This document shows, piece after piece, positions 47,557 to 58,200 of a stretch of DNA of 64,000 bases. The notes under the pieces are model-generated. The model was not told the origin of the DNA. It ran no database searches and worked only from the letters and a program-made list of their open reading frames with translations. Each line of letters begins with the position of its first letter. Within the stretch, counting starts at the first letter, position 1. A program made the position numbers and the translations under genes. The stretch covers positions 25,072,454 through 25,136,453 of the forward strand of contig CM056563.1 of NCBI GenBank assembly GCA_029721515.1, written 5' to 3'. Origin of the DNA: Synanceia verrucosa. Lineage: Eukaryota; Chordata; Actinopteri; Perciformes; Synanceiidae.

Positions 47557-49106
47557 AGGATAAAAAGATGAGCACAGTACAGAGATTAGTTAACAAAGAA
47601 CAATGTCTCTGCGGTAAAGAAAAGAAAAAAGGGACTGGATTGATTTGAATGAAATAAAATAAAAAGAGATCCACAAAAACAATATTAGATATTTAAATAT
47701 CTTATCGATGCTCTGTTAAAGCCACCAAACTCCATTCAAAAAAACAGTAATTTTACCTCTCAGGACATGTTCGTTAGTAGCTGCTCTGCCTCGTTTCATG
47801 TTACTGTGTGACTTCAGTGACTCCATACTAACCCTTTAAAACACCAAAGTCATGTAAACGTGCTGTCCTTGAATGCATCACCACACTACAAAGCAACATT
47901 CAAACCATAAATCAGAACCAAAGAAACTAACTCCATACTAACCCTTTAAAACACCAAAGTCATGTAAACGTGCTGTCCTTGAATGCATCACCACACTACA
48001 AAGCAACATTCAAACCATAAATCAGAACCAAAGAAACTAAAATGAATGTCCTAAACTTCTTTCTGGAAACAACAACTCAAATATGTGTCAAACTACATCA
48101 GTCCACTCTGTCCTTCCTGTTTGTAGTTCCTTTTCTGAAGAGGGAATATTATTTCAGTTATTTTCTTGTTTTGGCTCGTCCAGCTCTTCATCCCCTTCAG
48201 CATCAGCTGATCTTCTGTTTGTGTCTCAGGCCATGAGGACGCTGAGCTGGAAGCCTCACCTGGGCTCCGTCACTCTGGACCTAGAGCTGGAGGACCGGAC
48301 CATCACCAACCTGACCGTGTCCCCGATCCACGCCACCATCATCCTGCACTTCCAGGAAAAAAGTACGACATCACGTCCTCAGTGTTTGATATGTTTTTCT
48401 GCAGCAGAAACTCTGGGATATCAGGATCCATCACTCTATTTATTATCCATCTGTTTTTCAGCAGCTTTAACAGGTTTAGATTTAGGTTTTTTGGGTCATT
48501 GATGTCAGTTTAGTCATCTTTTTGCACAGAGAAAACGTCACTGAATTATTAAAAAGGTTTCTTCTGATCCAGGCTCCTGGACGCTGGAGGAGCTCAGCGT
48601 GAAGCTGGGCGCCTCCAAGGAGCTGGTGCACAGGAAGCTGGCGCTGTGGCAGCAGCACGGCGTGCTGAGGGAGGAGGCCGGCGGACGCTACTACGCCGTG
48701 GAGACGGGCTCTTCCAAGGAGAAGATGGAGAGGGGGGTGATGCTGATCGACAGCGACGAGGAGAGAGACTCCAACACCACCACCCAGTCTGAGCAGAGGG
48801 AGGAGAAGCTGCAGGTAGGCGCACACCACCTCCGCCATTAACACCACCTCCACCTCCACCAGCACAGTTTGCTGCCAACTCTCTCTGTCCCTGCAGCTGT
48901 TCTGGGCCTACATCCAGGCCATGCTGACCAACCTGGACAGCATGACGCTGGACCGTATCCACTCCATGCTCCGCATGTTCGTCGCCACAGGACCCGTCGT
49001 CACGGAGATGGACATCAACGAGCTGGAGGCCTTCCTGCAGAGGAAGGTCATGGAGCATCAGCTGATGGTGTCCGCAGGCGTCTACAGACTCCCAAAGTCC
49101 AGCTGA
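43237..49106 (+). CDS. anapc2: Anaphase-promoting complex subunit 2 (cullin-like), complete
   Basis: Cullin-homology scaffold of APC/C; binds the RING subunit APC11 and forms the catalytic core that ubiquitinates cyclin B and securin. Exons: 43237-43335, 43627-43876, 43952-44273, 44417-44549, 44815-45076, 45462-45581, 45663-45780, 45855-46033, 46120-46261, 46484-46559, 47170-47373, 48230-48362, 48573-48814, 48897-49106 (TGA). Phases all join; 829 residues against 822 in human. Landmarks: CPGCGAPTPQCWC in exon 3; EYERSFLLEF; RIEELFSI; TREDTVRQIVAGLTGD; acidic DSDEEGSDPEDW; KRRSSDIISLLVSIYGSKD opening the cullin-homology core; EIRNVELLKLRFGE; KDMADSRRIN; MRTLSWK; and the C-terminal winged helix ending AGVYRLPKSS. 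The start codon lies in a purine-rich context (AGGAAAATGG). Oddity: an Ala/Asn-Pro-Ser repeat in exon 5. The N-terminal ~100 residues are poorly conserved, as in the family. Confidence 0.96.
44885..44962 (+). repeat. anapc2: In-frame 9 bp coding repeat (Ala/Asn-Pro-Ser) in anapc2 exon 5
   Basis: Eight or nine tandem units of GCTCCCAGY / RCTCCCARY encode A-P-S, N-T-P-S and N-A-P-S in the variable linker between FASEVDEDG and the QWRCHMHQFF block. Human APC2 has a shorter, non-repetitive linker here as I recall it. Confidence 0.85.
45082..45386. repeat. 46 bp minisatellite in anapc2 intron 5
   Basis: Six to seven copies of AAGCTAGGCTAGGCTAACAG followed by TTCCCTCTGCTTCCAGTCTT. The phrase AGTTCC/T recurs every 46 bases (45113, 45159, 45205, 45251, 45297, 45343). 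Each unit carries a TTCCAG acceptor-like motif. The unit resembles the dispersed repeat at 44290-44372, 17478-17530 and 423-470. Confidence 0.95.
47494..47553. repeat. (CT)n(TA)n microsatellite
   Basis: Short CT run passing into about 24 TA units, in anapc2 intron 11. Confidence 0.98.
47821..48040. repeat. Exact 110 bp tandem duplication
   Basis: 47821-47930 and 47931-48040 are identical base for base, each beginning CTCCATACTAACCCTTTAAA and ending AAAGAAACTAA-type sequence. In anapc2 intron 11. Confidence 0.97.
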
Positions 49107-49200
49107 TGGACGAGGACGTGCTGTAGGAAAACAAAGTTTTCCTTTCCAGACGGTTCGCTGACGGATTCTGGAAGAAGTTCTTCAGTAACTGGATTTTCAG

Positions 49201-49206
49201 AATAAA
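49201..49206 (+). other. anapc2: anapc2 poly(A) signal AATAAA
   Basis: Canonical hexamer 95 bases after the stop codon, followed by a GT-rich stretch (TTGTACCGTTGTTAGC). Confidence 0.7.
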
Positions 49207-49342
49207 AGCACTTGTACCGTTGTTAGCATCAGACAGTGCTGACAAGTTGTTTTTTCTTGAATGAAATGACTGAAAAGTGAACACTAGCTCTGGATTTATT
49301 GCTTTATTTGGATTTGGACACATTTGCTAGATGACACAGACT

Positions 49343-49348
49343 TTTATT
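49343..49348 (-). other. Candidate rab35 poly(A) signal
   Basis: AATAAA on the minus strand, about 800 bases past the rab35 stop. If used, the convergent anapc2 and rab35 transcripts end within ~150 bases of each other. Other AATAAA copies lie at 49304-49309 and 49295-49300. Confidence 0.35.
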
Positions 49349-50147
49349 AAAAAAATAAAACAAGCTGATGAACGTGTGGTGTTTGTTCTGTCCTGTAGTT
49401 TTGGATTACTGGCCTCATCTGAGGTGAAACGAGGCGTTCAGGCTGTTAGTGTGTCAGCGTCACAGTTTAGTAATAAAGCAGTTCCCTTTCAGTGGTCAAA
49501 CACCTTAAACTGTGTTAACAAAAACAAACAAGGAAAAGAGGGGTTCACCAGTGCAGAGTTAAAGGACCGTACCGGAGCTTTCCTTCGTTTCAGCTCATTC
49601 ACCACAATCACACGTATTTCTATTTAAAATCTACACTTGAGGACGTGGCCTCAACAGTTTCCATCACGTCTGCTCTGACTTTTAGTGAAAATGAAGCGAT
49701 GGATCATCTCAAACCAGACGTGTTTTAAAAGTGAAACTGGCAGGACAGAAAGGTTCATCCTCACTATGAAGATTTCTCATGTCCAAGTAGGAAAATTTTA
49801 TGTCAAGATCCATCCTCTGACAACCACGAATACCCACAATAACTGTCAAAACATCCGATGACGGACGTTCTTCATGAGTGATTAATTGAGCAGTTACATG
49901 TATTATGAATGTTAGAGTCCTGTAACAAACACTAATAATTTAGTCGCTCTCTGAACCTTCTGGAGGCAGTTTGGCTGAAAGATAATGGACTCCAGAGCTG
50001 TAAATGCTGCAGAGGAGAAAAAGAGTGATTTACAGTCAATGTGCTGAAAGCTCAAAAACACCAGAATGGTCCTTTATGTCGTGGGACCTCCAGGCTGCTG
50101 ACTGGTCCACTTCAAACGCTCCTCTCCTCTAAGGCACTTCCTGTTGC

Positions 50148-53100
50148 TCAGCAGCACTTCTTCCCTCTCTTCCGGCGGTCTCGGTCTCGCTGGGCGTTGA
50201 TGTTCACCGTGTCCTTCTCCCGCTCTCGCTCCCTCTCCGCTCGGTTCTGGCTCTGCTTCTTGGCCCGGAGCACCATGTGGGTGAAGGCCATGAACATCTG
50301 GACGAGCGAACGGAACAACACTTTAACTAACGTGTTTTTACACCTGTTTGAAGTCCAGTTCAAAGATGAGGACACATTTCTAGAAACTCTGTTTAACTTG
50401 TTACGGTCTGTTTGTAAAGTAAAAAACACCTCAAATGAGAATATTTGCAGTTATTTTTTATATTAAAAATGTCTGAATGAGAAAATGTCAAGTTTTTTGT
50501 TTTTTTTTTAAGTGATAATATGAAAATAATCTGCAGAAATAGTTTAAATCATACTGAAGTCACCTCTTCCACGTTGATGTTCTCTTTGGCGCTCGTCTCA
50601 AACACCCGAACGCCCATCGACTCGCCGAAACGCACGGCATCCTGGGTATCCACCTGCTTCCTGGCAGGGTCGTCGTTTTTGTTTCCCACTGAGGATGAGA
50701 AGAGAACCGTTTAAGTATCCATCCATCCATGTATCCATCCATCCATCCATCTATCTATCTGTCTATCCATCCATCCATCCATCCATCTGTCTATCCATCC
50801 ATCCATCCATCATCTATCTATCTATCCATCCATCTGTCTATCTATCTATCCATCCATCCATCTGTCTATCTATCTATCCATCCATCCATCCATCTGTCTA
50901 TCTATCCATCCATCCATCCATCCATCTATCCATCCATCCATCTGTCTGTCTATCCATCCATCCATCTATCTATCTGTCTATCTATCCATCCATCCATCTG
51001 TCTATCTATCTATCCATCCATCTGTCTATCCATCTGTCTGTCTATCTATCCATCCATCCATCATCTATCTATCTATCCATCCGTCTATCCATCATCCATC
51101 TGTCCATCCATCCATCCATCTATCATCCATCCATCCATCTGTCTATCTATCCATCCATCCATCATCCATCCATCCATCATCTAGCTATCATCCATCCATC
51201 CGTCTATCTATCCATCCATCCATCTATCCGTCCATCTGTCCATCCATCTATCCGTCCATCTGTCTATCCATCTATCCGTCCATCTGTCTATCATCTATCC
51301 GTCCGTCTGTCTATCCATCTATCCGTCCATCTGTCTATCCAGCCATCCATCTGTCCATCCATCCATCTGTCTATCTATCTATCCATCCATCCATCCGTCT
51401 ATCTATCTATCCATCCATCCATCCATCTGTCTATCTATCCATCCATCCATCCATCTATCCATCCATCCATCTGTCTATCTGTCTATCTATCCATCCATCC
51501 ATCTGTCTGTCTATCTATCCATCTATCTGTCTATCTATCTATCCATCCATCCATCATCTATCTATCTATCCATCCGTCTATCCATCATCCATCTGTCCAT
51601 CCATCCATCCATCTATCATCCATCCATCCATCTGTCTATCTATCCATCCATCCATCATCTAGCTATCATCCATCCATCCATCCATCCGTCTATCTATCCA
51701 TCCATCCATCCATCTATCCGTCCATCTGTCCATCCATCTATCCGTCCATCTGTCTATCCATCTATCCGTCCGTCTGTCTATCCATCTATCCGTCCATCTG
51801 TCTATCCAGCCATCCATCTGTCCATCCATCCATCCATCATCTTCATCTGCTGCAGTCTCTCCTTCTTAAATCCTTCTTCTCAGCGATGCCCAAACTCTGG
51901 TCCATGGACCACACCCGGGGCAACCTACTGCCCTAAAATATTTTCAAAATAATGGTCTTTTTTTTAATTCGATATTTACCCTGCTGAGCACAATAATAAA
52001 TATTTATGAACATGGAGTTATTATATTATTATTCATGCAGTTAGCCTTTGTGTGCCACTAAATTATCTACTGTAAATTATATTTTGTTGCCAAGATTCAT
52101 ATTAAAATTGAGGCATTGAGGTCTGCTCATTAGTAAAAAAATAAAAAAGAAGGGTTGGGATTTAAGTGCATGAATCCACTAATTCATTCAACAAATAAAT
52201 ACCAGTTTAATGATTGAGTATGGTCTACATATACTACAGTGTATTCTATAGAAAAATATAAAATACACTGTAGGAAATGTGTGTAAATATTTTAAATTGC
52301 CTGAAAATAATTCTGGAAAATATTAAACTGAGCAGAGGTGGTACGTTGTTAAAAAATAACAATAAAAAACATCATAAAAACATTACAAACCTCATAAAAA
52401 CCTCATAAAGCCATTAAAAGCAGGAGCGCATGACGCTGTGGACTCACCCAGGATCTTGCAGACGTTGTCACAGTTCTGGGATATTTCATTCAACCACCTC
52501 TTGACGTTGACAAACGACTCTGGGTTGGTGACGTCGTAAACGATGATGACGCCGTGGGTGTTCCTGTAGTACCTGCACAGAAAGGGAGGTGAGACACAGA
52601 GACAGCAGGGAATAACGGCAGCTTGTTGTTGTTGTTGTTGACAGTACGTGGATGTGATGGTCCTGAATCTCTCCTGTCCAGCTGTGTCCCAGATCTGCAG
52701 CTTCACCCGTTCTCCATCTATGTCCACCGTCCGGATCTTAAAGTCGACGCCGATGGTGGTGATGTAGCTGCCTGCAGATCACACAACACAGAACACTTCT
52801 TTTATACAGAATAGTCACATGTTAGACCAGGAGTACAGGGTTCTCCTATTTAATATCATATCCAGCATTTAACAAACAGAGCAGCAGAGAGACTCCAGCA
52901 TCTTTTCAGAGCTTTAACTGGGGCTCTGCTTTTTTTTATTATAACAGTACAGTTTAAAACTCCTGGATAACAACAATAGTCATGTTTCATCATTAAAGAT
53001 TTAGATTGAAGAGCTTGATTGATACCGGTGGATTAACCATTATAGGAAGATTAAAAATATATTCTGATAATCAGTAACTCTGTTCATTTAAACAGCTGAC

Positions 53101-54663
53101 ACTGGAGCTGTTCAACTGGGTTTACTGATACTGTGTTATGAAATGTTCTGGTATGTGGCAACAGGAAGTTAATCTGTGAAACTCGTCCTCTCCTCTGCAG
53201 GAAACTATTCGAGCTCCATCACCTTCAGGTGGAACGAGACAGAGAAATACAACAAATCCCTTCGTATTAAAATGCGACCAACATGTGAGAGGAGTCATTC
53301 GAAAACATGAAAACTTTATGACATGAGCTGCTTTCACTTCTTCAGGTCCAGTTAGGACTGACTTCCTGCCAATAAACGCCCCGTTGCTGAGGCGTTCACT
53401 GTCATCTGACTCACCAGAGAAGGAGTTGTCTGCGAAGCGGAGCAGAAGGCTGCTTTTCCCCACATCTGAGGCAGAAACACAGATTAGAACATGAAGAACT
53501 GAGAGCTTCACTGACCAGACAAAGAAACCAAATCATCAGGGCTGAAATCTACTGCAGTGCCTGAGTACGTGAAGAAGTATGACGATTAATCACAGTATTG
53601 ATCACTGACAGACGAGTCAAAGCATTTTTAGAAAACAGCAGCGCTCAAATTATTGATTTGTTAAACCCTGTTTTCAGTCCACCAGCCAGCAGGGGGCGCC
53701 TCCTCTGACTCTACATCAGTCTAATTATAGAAACTGATTTATTCCCTCAGTGAACACTGGAAACACGAGTTTATAGTCTCAGTCTAGAGTTTCTAGTCTT
53801 CATGTTCATTTAGTAAATTATGGTCCCATTTAGAGTCTAGCAGACCGTAAAGCGGAGGATGATTTAGGGCACGGCTACCCGCTGATTGACAGGTCGTTAC
53901 CACGGCAACATCCACTCTGGCTGTTGTCTGAAATTCATCAACCTCAATCTCACTCTTATTCAGCGTGTGGTTGCACTTATCTCTCGTATCAGTACTGGCT
54001 GCAAAAAAAAAAACAAAAACAAGATGGCGACGGAGAAAACAGCTTCAAAACGTCACTCCACGCTTTTTCCACCATCTGCAGCTAGAACAGACGAAATAAT
54101 CTTACATTTCTGAATATTTCATACTTGATTAACAACAATAATTGGAGCTAAATTTGAGTAAGAATCCAGACCACCACAGTGACCATGTGTGATATCAAAG
54201 CTCCTTTCCACCTCCCAAAGCAGTGACTTTCTGAGTGAACTCAGCAAAGTAACAAGCAGGTTACTGCTTTATTTTGACGGGGAACCAGTCGGGTGGTTTT
54301 GATTTTATTACAACGTTCAGTCAGACAGTTTGGTTGTGGCAGTAGAGCTGATCAAACCTGTGCGTTTCCTGCTAAAAAATGAGTCTAAATGTCTGATGTT
54401 GTGTTCTTTTGAATTAAAAACTTGCCTGCAGACCAGAAACCTGCAGCTCAGCTTCTCGATTACTTCAATACTAAAATCAGTTTAAAAGCTGAATGTCTTG
54501 CTGCGTGTTTCCTATCACCGTATTAAAGCGGTCTCTTCTGGGGCTCATAAACAACACGCTGTGAATTCAGATTAACATGAACATCAGTGAAGAACAAAGT
54601 GCACTAACTGGAGTCTCCAATGATGAGCAGTTTAAAGAGATGATTGTAGTCCTTCCCCGCCAT
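50148..54663 (-). CDS. rab35: Rab35-like small GTPase, complete
   Basis: Membrane-anchored Ras-family GTPase of the plasma membrane and recycling endosome; controls fast endosomal recycling, actin and cytokinesis in the known family. Exons in order on the minus strand: 54663-54609, 53465-53415, 52771-52648, 52572-52448, 50688-50564, 50297-50148 (TGA); 209 residues against 201 in human RAB35. Visible G boxes: P-loop GDSNVGKS (16-23), switch I around SGSYITTIGVDFKIRTV (Thr40/41), switch II WDTAGQE with Gln68 (Gln67 of RAB35), NKND (121-124) and ETSAK (149-153). The switch sequence and FVNVKRWLNEI favour RAB35 over RAB1. The C-terminus is strongly basic and ends KKCC, a double-geranylgeranylation signal. 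Differences from the human protein: Asn in place of Gly at P-loop position 19 (split across exons 1/2) and a charged Glu/Arg tail instead of a Gln-rich one. Paralogue (a or b) cannot be assigned. Confidence 0.93.
50715..51840. repeat. 1.1 kb (ATCC/ATCT/GTCT)n tetranucleotide array
   Basis: Compound tetranucleotide repeat beginning about 27 bases past the acceptor side of rab35 exon 5 (minus strand). A segment near 51057-51350 recurs about 485 bases on, near 51541-51835, with the same order of variants. A 413-codon Ser/Ile/His/Pro frame is an artefact. Confidence 0.97.
51841..52447. other. rab35 intron 4 remainder
   Basis: Unique AT-rich intronic sequence; nothing recognised apart from the splice donor at 52447. 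Confidence 0.4.
53686..53700 (+). promoter_or_regulatory. Strong CTCF-like core in rab35 intron 1
   Basis: CCAGCAGGGGGCGCC agrees with the well-known CTCF core consensus. It is in the first intron of rab35, about 1 kb inside the gene. Binding is inferred only. Confidence 0.45.
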
Positions 54664-55160
54664 GTTAAATCAGTTTCATAGGAGGAGCCGATAGTCCTGA
54701 TCTCCTCACTGGCTTTTTGGTTTTTTGAGCTCAGAGCAGCAGCAGAGTTTGTCTGAACTTCAGAGGCATTCCCGCATCAACGCCAGGACGTTCCAGTAGA
54801 AAGTTTTTAGGGTTTTATCCTGTCCGGTTGAGTTCAGGCGTTCACATCATCCTCTCCAGATTGGCGGCGACACCACCGCGGAGAAAAGTGAGCATCACAG
54901 TGATTCATGCTCGGCGGCTGCGATCGGCCTCGTGGTTCCACCTTAGTTCCAGTTCCACCCGGCGACGCTCCAGAGGGGGATTTCCCGCTCGTGACGACTC
55001 ATTGATCCTCACTGCAGAGTGGACGCTCCTTCCTAGCTCCTCTTTAGCTCCATCCTCCTAAAGACAGAAGCTCAGGGTGGCTCCTTTAAGCTTCACTTCC
55101 TGTTCCCTGTTTCATGACACGAGCACGTTCTCACTTCCTGCTTCAGCCCAGGTTTGAGAG
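54664..55160 (-). promoter_or_regulatory. rab35 5' UTR / promoter region
   Basis: Immediately upstream of the rab35 start codon. 54850-55060 is GC-rich for this window with several CG dinucleotides (CACCACCGCGGAG, CCGGCGACG), fitting a housekeeping CpG-type promoter. No TATA box seen. Confidence 0.45.
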
Positions 55161-55289
55161 GTGCTAAAGAAGGAAAGACAGAAACAACAACAACAACAAC
55201 AACAAGAGGTTAAGACAAAACACACAAGCAGGCTGTTAATCACCGCACTGCAGTTCAGCTCTAATTCTACTCCAGTATTTCCATGTTCT

Positions 55290-58200
55290 ATCTCTTTCTA
55301 CTACTTCTCCACCACAAATCACAGTACATGTTGTACTTTTACTACATTACATCTATCTGACAGCTTCAGCTACTTCCTGTCCAGTGAAAGGGATGTGATG
55401 ATGAATGTTTGTCATACACTAATACGTAGTATTCTAGTACTATTATCACTACTACTCACTGCTAGTACAACTATCAAAGCATGAAGTGTTCCTACTATTA
55501 TTACTACTACTACCCACTTCTGATTAAGTATTCCCACTACTACTGAAGGATGAAGTATTCCTACCACTAACACTACTACTACTACTGAAGGATGAAGTAT
55601 TCCTACCACTAACACTACTACTACTGCTGAAGGATGAAGTATTCCTACCACTAACACTACTACTACTACTGAAGGATGAAGTATTCCTACCACTAATACT
55701 ACTACTACTACTGAAGGATGAAGTATTCCTACCACTAACACTACTACTACTACTGAAGGATGAAGTATTCCTACCACTAATACTACTACTACTACTGAAG
55801 GATGAAGTATTCCTACCACTAATACTACTACTACTACTACTGAAGGATGAAGTATTCCTACCACTAACACTACTACTACTACTGAAGGATGAAGTATTCC
55901 TACCACTAACACTACTACTACTACTACTGAAGGATGAAGTATTCCTACCACTAATACTACTACTACTACTGAAGGATGAAGTATTCCTACCACTAATACT
56001 ACTACTACTGAAGGATGAAGTATTCCTACCACTAATACTACTACTACTGAAGGATGAAGTATTCCTACCACTAATACTACTACTACTACCGAAGGATGAA
56101 GTATTCCTACCACTAACACTACTACTACTACTGAAGGATGAAGTATTCCTACCACTAACACTACTACTACTACTGAAGGATGAAGTATTCCTACCACTAA
56201 TACTACTACTACTACTGAAGGATGAAGTATTCCTACCACTAACACTACTACTACTACCGAAGGATGAAGTATTCCTACCACTAATACTACTACTACTACT
56301 GAAGGATGAAGTATTCCTACCACTAATACTACTACTACTACTACTGAAGGATGAAGTATTCCTACCACTAATACTACTACTACTACTGAAGGATGAAGTA
56401 TTCCTACCACTAACACTACTACTACTGCTGAAGGATGAAGTATTCCTACCACTAATACTACTACTACTACTGAAGGATGAAGTATTCCTACCACTAATAC
56501 TACTACTACTACTGAAGGATGAAGTATTCCTACCACTAATACTACTACTACTACTGAAGGATGAAGTATTCCTACCACTAACACTACTACTACTGCTGAA
56601 GGATGAAGTATTCCTACCACTAATACTACTACTACTACTGAAGGATGAAGTATTCCTACCACTAATACTACTACTACTACTGAAGGATGAAGTATTCCTT
56701 CCACTAACACTACTACTACTACTGAAGGATGAAGTATTCCTACCACTAATACTACTACTACTACTGAAGGATGAAGTATTCCTACTACTACTGAAGGATG
56801 AAGTATTCCTACCACTAATACTACTACTGCTGAAGGATGAAGTATTCCTACCACTAATACTACTACTACTACTACTGAAGGATGAAGTATTCCTACCACT
56901 AACACTACTACTACTACTGAAGGATGAAGTATTCCTACCACTAATACTACTACTGCTGAAGGATGAAGTATTCCTACCACTAATACTACTACTACTACTG
57001 AAGGATGAAGTATTCCTACCACTAATACTACTACTGCTGAAGGATGAAGTATTCCTACCACTAATACTACTACTACTGAAGGATGAAGTATTCCTACCAC
57101 TAATACTACTACTACTGAAGGATGAAGTATTCCTACCACTAATACTACTACTGCTGAAGGATGAAGTATTCCTACCACTAATACTACTACTGCTGAAGGA
57201 TGAAGTATTCCTACCACTAATACTACTACTACTGAAGGATGAAGTATTCCTACCACTAATACTACTACTACTAAAGGATGAAGTATTCCTACTACTACTG
57301 AAGGATGAAGTATTCCTACCACTAATACTACTACTACTGAAGGATGAAGTATTCCTACTACTACTGAAGGATGAGGTATTCCTACCACTAATACTACTAC
57401 TACTACTACTGAAGGATGAAGTATTCCTACCACTAATACTACTACTACTACTGAAGGATGAAGTATTCCTACCACTAATACTACTACTACTGAAGGATGA
57501 AGTATTCCTACCACTAATACTACTACTACTACTACTGAAGGATGAAGTATTCCTACCACTAATACTACTACTGCTGAAGGATGAAGTATTCCTACCACTA
57601 ATACTACTACTACTGAAGGATGAAGTATTCCTACTACTAATACTACTACTACTACTGAAGGATGAAGTATTCCTACCACTAATACTACTACTACTACTGA
57701 AGGATGAAGTATTCCTACCACTAATACTACTACTACTACTGAAGGATGAAGTATTCCTACCACTAATACTACTACTGAAGGATGAAGTATTCCTACCACT
57801 AATACTACTACTACTACTGAAGGATGAAGTATTCCTACTACTACTGAAGGATGAAGTATTCCTACCACTAATACTACTACTACTAAAGGATGAAGTATTC
57901 CTACTACTACTGAAGGATGAAGTATTCCTACCACTAATACTACTACTACTGAAGGATGAAGTATTCCTACTACTACCAAAGGATGAAGTATTCCTACCAC
58001 TAATACTACTACTGAAGGATGAAGTATTCCTACTACTACTGAAGGATGAAGTATTCCTACCACTAATACTACTACTACTGAAGGATGAAGTATTCCTACC
58101 ACTAATACTACTACTACTACTGAAGGATGAAGTATTCCTACCACTAATACTACCACTACTACTGAAGGATGAAGTATTCCTACCACTAATACTACTACTA

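Noticed and set aside
50695..51936. 413-codon Ser/Ile/His/Pro frame
   Set aside because: Translation of the CATC/TATC tetranucleotide array inside rab35 intron 4, on the antisense strand.
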